Positions 58,245 through 64,000 of a stretch of DNA of 64,000 bases are shown here, one piece after another. Position 1 is the stretch's first letter. Each line of letters opens with the position of its first letter. The notes below the pieces were generated by a model. The model did no database searches. It was not told the origin of the DNA and worked only from the letters and a program-made list of their open reading frames with translations. A program made the position numbers and the translations under genes. Source of the stretch: Romanomermis culicivorax (lineage: Eukaryota > Nematoda > Enoplea > Mermithida > Mermithidae); NCBI GenBank assembly GCA_963922205.1, contig CAWUHX010000140.1, positions 124,001-188,000 on the forward strand, given 5' to 3'.

Positions 58245-58760
58245 GTATTTCAGGGGTCTTTTTTTGTTTTTTCTCGACAGGCCATTTGGCTCCTAAGGTC
58301 AAAATTTTACAGGCCAATAGGAATTTCAATAAGCCAGAACAAAAAGGTTTGTAAATAAATGTGGTAGTGAAAAACAAAGTTTTTTTGCAAAAAATTTAGT
58401 CAAAAACACTCTCCAAAATCATAGGAAAAGCCCGCAAAGCAGATCAATCATTTTGAATACATTCTTAATCACACACAGAATAATAAGGCTCAAAAATTAG
58501 ATCACTCATTATTCGAATCAATCATCAGGATTTTTTCGCACAAGCCAGGTTGATCTGTAACTTGGGGAAGAGTTTGGTTGCACAGATTAATTTTTAGTCG
58601 CTCACTCTAAAATTGATAAATTTACTTAATTTCATCAGAAAAATGATCAAAATTTATTTTCTTTGTTCTTCATTCACTCAGTTCCTGACTTTCAAATTGA
58701 CTTTCTTGAGTTTTGGGTGAGAAATCAAAAGTCTGGCTAGAGTAACTGGCTCGGTGCCTA
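58245..58760 (-). repeat. Inverted copy of 13540-14041
   Basis: It begins CAGGGGTCTTTTTTTG then TCTCGACAGGCCATTTGGC, and contains CAGGATTTTTTCGCACAAGCC (58547) inserted at the same TCAATCAT site as in the 13.7-kb copy. The two are therefore copies of one already-nested parent. Confidence 0.75.
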
Positions 58761-59454
58761 GCGCCGAAAAATTTTGATTTCGAAACTCTAAACCGAAAAG
58801 ATGCGTTTTGGTGGACTTTAAAAGGTCAAAATCTCAAAATTTTCCGGCGCCTCACGCCGGTCGTGGGTATAATTATAACTATATTCTATCAGGCGCGGCC
58901 GTTAGCATATCTACTTCGACTTAATTAATGCTCAACAGTTTCTATCAATCAAGTTAGCTCGTTTCATTTTCTAATCGTTTACAGTCAATTATGTCGCCGA
59001 AAATATAGATTTTTCATCAAGTCTCTCAATTTTTTCCCTCGATGATTGGAATTTTTTTAACGTTTGCGATCTGAACTTTTGCGTTTATTGAAGGTGGAAA
59101 TTGAAGACATTACTCTAGAACGCGATTTCAAAACATTTGTTCATGAATTATCTGTTGGAGAGATTTATTTTTCAGCGTTTTAGAATACAAAAACCCGACA
59201 ATTTTTCCGGCGCTCCGCGCCGGAATGGGAGGCAAATCACGCTTCATCAGTCTGATTTTAATTTATTTCCCAACGTTATGAAGGTTCATTTTCCAGCGTT
59301 TTAGAAAGTGAAAATCAAAAAATTTTTCCGGCGCTCCGCGCCGGACCATTCTATAGAACACCAATATATTCTTCATGAGCTCATTTTGACTAACATAACC
59401 AGAATTTTCTCAATTTTTTTCCTCATTTTTGCAGGTTTCTGACTACAAATACAA

Positions 59455-60070
59455 CAAAATGCTTGGGTATGCTCCTAAAATGCATAAAAAAGCATCCGTA
59501 GCCACATTATAAGCGTTTTTTAAAATGTGGAAAATTTTTGGAAAATGAGGAAAAAAATTTTGGTTCCGGTTCTCATGTGGAAAAAATCTTCGAGAAAAAA
59601 AACGGTGATGTACACAGTATATGTATCCGCGTAAGATCAACATTTTCTGGGGCTATTCAGTGAAAAAATCTAGTCCGCCCCCCATGAAAAAATCCTGCGC
59701 ACGGCCCTGATTATTATTAACGTTTCAATCAAGTTTTTTCAACTGCTGTTCAACAATTTATAAGCAGCAAAGATATAAAACTTAAATGAAAAAATCGAAA
59801 ATAACTATTTTTAACAAACCGCTTTCCGACCTGTAGTCACCGTTTTTTTTCCTCGAAGATTTTTTCCACTTGAGAACCGGACCCAAAATTTTTGTCCTCA
59901 TTTTCCAAAAATTTTTCACATTTTTAAAAACGTTTATAATGTGCCTACGAATGCTTTTTTATGCATTTTAGGAGCATACATAAGCATTTTGATGCTCTTG
60001 GATTCAGAAACCTACGAAAATTAGGAAAAAATTGAGAAAATTCTGGTTATGTTAGTCAAAATGAACTAAT
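59455..60070. repeat. Inverted repeat with 225-bp spacer
   Basis: The left arm 59460-59612 (TGCTCCTAAAATGCATAAAAAAGC ... AAAAAAAACGGTG, in parts) is the reverse complement of 59838-60000. The arms are ends of two CACCG-type MITEs pointing away from a CAGGGCC-type fragment (59638-59709). Confidence 0.8.
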
Positions 60071-61296
60071 GAAGAATATATTGGTGAATGAAGAATATAC
60101 AAGCGCAGAGAAAGCATTCTAACGACAGAGTTGTCATGAATTCATCTTCTATTAATATTTCTGTGGTTCCCATACATGTAACGGAGCTTCGAGGTCTGGA
60201 GGGGGGGGGGGGTTGGAGCCCTTTTTTCGGGCCGGGGGTCAGTAATTCCCAAAATTTTGGGGGGAGGGGTCTCTGAAGGAAAAAAATTCGATTTTTTCAT
60301 GAAAAAAGTCCGAAAAACGGTTGAAAAAGTCGTAACTTTCGTCTAAAAAATGATAAAAAATGTACTTATGGCGCGATGCGCCGAGAAAATTGACTTTTGA
60401 CAATTTTTTGTTAAAAAATTGACATTTTTCTTGAAAAAAGTGACATTTTTCAGTATTTTTCTGACTAAAAGTATGGGGGTTCCTACGGCTACCATATGGC
60501 TAGCCATAGGATTGGAAAATCCTGGGGGGTCGCCCAATGGCTAGCCATGTGGTCGACGATTTCTGGGGTGGGGGGGTTCCCATAGCACTTCCCCCCCAAT
60601 TACATGTATGGTGGTTCCGATAAAGATTATCCAATTTTATTTAATTCTTGTCCCGGCGCGTAGCGCCGAAAAATTTTTTTGCATTTTCACTTTCGAAAAC
60701 GCTGGAAAATGAACCTTCAAACGTTGGGAAATAAATTAAAATCAGACTGATGAAGTGTAATTTGTTCCCCATTCCGGCGCGATGCGCCGGAAAAATTTTC
60801 CAGTTTTTTATATTCTATAACACTGGAAAATAAATCTCTCCAATGGATATTCGTGAATAGAAGTTCTAAAATCACATCTAGAATGATGTCTTCAAGTTCC
60901 ATTTTCAATAAACCCAAAAGCTCATGTTAAAATGTTGGGAAAATTCCAAGCATCCAGAAAAAAAATTGAGAGAATTGATTAAAAAAAATTTTTTCGGCGA
61001 AATACTGTTAACGATTAGAAAATGAGACAAGCTAATTTGATTGATAGAAACTGTTGATAATTAATTAGTTAGTGGTAGTAGATATGCTAACGCCCGCGCC
61101 TGATAGAAAATAATGATTAATATAGCCCTGACCGGCGCGGAGTTTTGAGATTTTGACCTTCTAAAGTCCACCAAAACGCATCTTTCCGATTTTAAATTCC
61201 CCAAAATTTTTTCCACAACGAGAACCATAGACAAAATTTTTTCCCTCATCTCCAAATTTTTTTCCTTACAAGACCCCATTTGAGGAAAAAACGGTG
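59838..61296. mobile_element. hAT-like MITE, ends CACCGTTTTTTTTCC
   Basis: The left end is CACCGTTTTTTTTCCTCG and the right end TTTGAGGAAAAAACGGTG. The flanks are CCTGTAGT (59830-59837) and TATGTAGT (61297-61304), 6 of 8 identical. The interior block at 61075-61200 is shared with the CCCC-word elements. It is interrupted by 60171-60610. Confidence 0.6.
60171..60610. mobile_element. CATAC-type element with perfect 8-bp duplication
   Basis: The ends CATACATGTAACGGAGC and CAATTACATGTATG are flanked by GTGGTTCC (60163-60170 and 60611-60618). CCATATGGCTAGCCATAGG words lie near the right end and GGCGCGATGCGCC at 60371. Confidence 0.9.
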
Positions 61297-61357
61297 TATG
61301 TAGTCATACACCAAGCGCTGGGCCTTTTGTATGAACATGCGACCCAAGAAAAAAATC

Positions 61358-61807
61358 CTATGAGTTTCCCAGATTTTCAAGGTGCTGAAAAAAATCCCCT
61401 GAGTTTCGCAGATTTTCCAGATTTCCCAGGTTGTGTAGGAACCCTGTGAAACCAGACGGACGTCTCCAAGGTCGAAGATTCAGATAAGAGTAAAATCTTA
61501 TATGGTAAGGGTAGTACTTCCCCCATGTCGCGTCGTGATTTTTTTGCTCCCTGCTGTGCGAAGTCCCAAGGGATGTATATATTGATGGCTCTACAAAACG
61601 CACCACAATTGTTTTTTCACGTTGAATAATCAATATTTTTCCACTTTCTGAACATCTCTCCAAAAGAAGCACAATTTTGGAGAACACGGTGATTTGTTCA
61701 GTCCCAAGAATCACAACATAGACTACTGCACGCGGCGACAAAAAACCATAATCTCGACAAAATTCATCTTGTATACAAACACCATACTTATTTTCGTACA
61801 GAGCCAA
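61358..61807 (-). other. Unassigned open frame, 149 codons
   Basis: From ATG at 61807 the frame reads MALYENKYGVCIQDEFCRDY and onward without stops to 61358. The last 35 or so codons (61460 down) come from a CAGGTTGTGTAGG-type repeat, so only about 115 codons are candidate protein. I recognise no family, and no splice structure supports it. It could be a chance frame. Confidence 0.2.
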
Positions 61808-61890
61808 AAATTTGTCTCCTTACAAAAACCAGTGATTCTGTACCGCTGTCAATTTTTCTACTTTCATACATCAAAATCATTCATGCAGCA

Positions 61891-61972
61891 CAGGGCCGTG
61901 CGCAGGATTTTTCCATGGGGAGGGGCGGACTAAAGTTTTTTTATGCTGTATCCCCCCTTGTGCACGGCCCTG
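61891..61972. mobile_element. 82-bp micro-MITE, CAGGGCCGTGC ends
   Basis: The ends CAGGGCCGTGCGC and GTGCACGGCCCTG are flanked by a perfect duplication ATGCAGCA (61883-61890 and 61973-61980). Longer relatives lie at 15909-16070 and end at 59709. Confidence 0.93.
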
Positions 61973-62029
61973 ATGCAGCATATATCTTTCAAATCTGTGG
62001 ACAGCATGAACGTAGTTTTCTCATATGCA

Positions 62030-62283
62030 CATACATGCATATAGGGGGTAGAGGGTAAACCCCCTTACCTGAGACCCTGGCCACCTCCCCTGGTAAAAAA
62101 ATCCGTCAAACACCCCCCTGAACTTTTTCCAAGACAGCTTTTTGATGATTTTTGTGCATATTTTGTATAAAAAACAAGCTTTCAGAACTTTTTTGTTTTG
62201 TTTTTCTGCTCGCCCACTCCCCAACCCTCTCGGTAAAAAGTCCAAGGACCCTCCCCCTGGAAGATTCCTGCCGTGCATGTCTG
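62030..62283. mobile_element. CATACATGCA-type element
   Basis: The ends CATACATGCATATAGGGGG and GCCGTGCATGTCTG are flanked by CATATGCA (62022-62029) and CATACACA (62284-62291), 6 of 8 identical. Sister of 52612-52844. Confidence 0.58.
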
Positions 62284-62564
62284 CATACACACTATGCACT
62301 CTAAAGAAACCAGCCAATGGCAGTCCTTCTAAAAGTGCCCACTTACTCATTTCGTTCAAATTAGCTTACTAATTATGACATTTCCCAACATTTTTTGTAC
62401 CAGTAAGTCACTTTTGTCCCATTTCACTCGACCAGTAATTCATTCTTACCGGGGTAGTAAATGAATTTCCAAACATAAGACCGGTAAATACCCCTCCTTA
62501 TCCCCCGCTATAGGGTGCTCTGAAACTAACCATGTATGCACAAAAGAGGTAGGGACAAACCAGA

Positions 62565-62720
62565 GGTCCTCAAGGTCAGATTTTTCAGGTAGGGGTAAAA
62601 TGAAAATTTCCGGGGTGAGTATAGCTAAATGACCACTAAACACGTCATTTTGTCTCAAAATTAGGCAGCCAGTGATCAATTTTAAGGACATTAGATAGGG
62701 GTAATACCCCCCTCATATCC
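62565..62720 (+). repeat. Direct repeat shared with 22565-22745
   Basis: Begins GAGGTCCTCAAGGTCAG and ends at a GGGGTAATACCCCCC palindrome. Confidence 0.75.
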
Positions 62721-63912
62721 CTCCCCATGGAGCACTCTGGGATAAACCTCATTTTAAATTACATTTTATATTCAGCACACTGTTATTGTACTCATATTGT
62801 TAATACATTTTCGTTCTATAATAAACATAAATGCTGCACTCATTATTTTTTAAGCTTGTTCGAATAATATCGTGCTTTCGTGGTTTAATTCACCAGAAAT
62901 GATCGAAAAATGAAAACCGTCGAGTTCAATGTATAATCATACTATGTCAAAATCAGGAATTTTTCCGCTAAGCGTTTGTCTGCACCGTGCGGAAATGACC
63001 AAAACTGTTACCGTACGAGAAATTTTATTGTTTCGATTCCAAATCAAACAAAAATGCGTGAAATTAGAGAAAACGGTAGATTATTAGGAAAATACTCACA
63101 TATTTCTGTCCTTCAAATTCAACGACGTAATTTTATAATCATTAAGCAAAAAAACCTACTGATGATATTTCTATGATTAGGGCTCAATAGAGATTATTTC
63201 TTCCGCGCGCAGGGCCCTAAAACTTTCGGACTTTAATGCTCTAGAACGCTGGAAAATGAATCTTTTACAAGTTGTTCAAATATCTGAAACTTAATTTTTC
63301 ATTCAAGAATGATGTTTAGACTTGAGCAGTAGGCTGATGTTACTTACCGCTAACTAGCTTAAAATTAGCTTGAAGTCATAGATGTTTCATGACGTCGGAC
63401 ACGGTGTGTTTTTGTGAAAAAAGCATGGTTTTTGGCATGAGCGTTTGTGCCAATTGGCACAAACTTTTTTACTGAACAAAAACTAAATTTCTTTGGTTTT
63501 TAGGCATTCTAGCGGCTAAAAACGTAAAATTTTTGCGTCGCTTTCCCCCGTCAATGAATATGATATTAACTACTTTTATTTTATCCGAACTCGAGCGAAC
63601 TCTCTTCAAAAAGTACATTTGTATCATCGCAGAAAATTGATAGGTTTCATACGATTATACGATGAATAGATTTTTTGAACTTCTTCTGTTCATTCAGAGG
63701 GATTCAGATTAGAAACTGAAAATCTCATTTTTGGTGTTTGATAAAAGTAGAAAAATTGAACTCGTTGGCACAATATTTCGACCAAAATTTTTTGCAACTC
63801 TAGTCCTAATTTCCATCAAAAGTATGTAATCATAAACATTCTAACATTCTCAATTAAATCTTTACATGGCTGTTAGAAAAAAATTCGTCGCCGAAAATTA
63901 TAGTAATAAACT
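62721..63912. other. Repeat-derived, no gene
   Basis: 63400-63850 is another copy of the GTGCC-word repeat, with TTTGTGCCAATTGGCACAAA (about 63445-63464) and the same flank as 3244-3450. No exon found. Confidence 0.5.
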
Positions 63913-64000
63913 CACTGTTTTTTTCCACGAACTTTTTTCCACAAATGTGGAAAGGCGTCAAATTTTTTTCCACATGTGAAAAAAAATTTTTGTCTCAAAA
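63913..64000. mobile_element. Left end of a hAT-like MITE, word CCACAAATGTGG
   Basis: It begins CACTGTTTTTTTCCACG, then TTTCCACAAATGTGGAAA, and runs off the window. It has the same skeleton as the left end at 6079, with CCCC/GGGG replaced by CCAC/GTGG. Left flank AATAAACT (63905-63912). Confidence 0.7.

Overview
The window is AT-rich nuclear DNA from an invertebrate animal. It has spliced genes with GT-AG introns, animal-type non-LTR, DIRS and DNA transposons, and no bacterial features. I cannot name the phylum from sequence alone.

Two host genes are clear. BOLA2 lies on the plus strand (three exons, 27154-29770) and encodes an 86-residue iron-sulfur partner protein. EIF4H lies on the minus strand (seven visible coding exons, 54771 down to 50381; the first coding exon was not found) and encodes a translation initiation factor with one RRM and a glycine-rich tail. 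Nothing in the sequence links the two genes functionally.

Almost everything else is mobile DNA. Autonomous-type remnants are: a DIRS-like tyrosine-recombinase retroelement (1-2702, minus) whose RNase H is split by about 165 extra codons; a pogo/Tigger-like element (3451-5387, TA duplication); a CR1-like LINE (about 7945-10935); a PIF/Harbinger derivative (31839-32614, TAA duplication); and two L1/Tx1-like LINEs (about 32905-36600 minus; 37249-42272 plus).

The most unusual content is a large group of short non-autonomous DNA elements that leave 8-bp target duplications. Most end in CA(G/C)NG followed by a run of T and then a short self-complementary word. The word differs between elements (GTGCC, CCCC, CGCC, CCAC, GTACA, GCAC, CCGCAC and others) but is repeated in both orientations within one element. 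Elements with different words share the same interior sequence. Fourteen or more pairs of ends were delimited by reading the duplications. They are nested several levels deep: 3130-14087 holds 3171-5936, 6079-7337 and 7722-12751, and these contain further elements. A second set begins CATAC and also leaves 8-bp duplications. Two hAT-type elements with TAGTGATGT ends carry ATATCCGGATAT words. These elements fill introns of both genes.

Other structure includes a GGCGC-GAAG-GCGCC hairpin motif found about 25 times, minisatellites near 14.3-15.7 kb and 56.0-56.3 kb, a roughly 98-bp tandem repeat at 44.2-44.7 kb, and several long inverted repeats.
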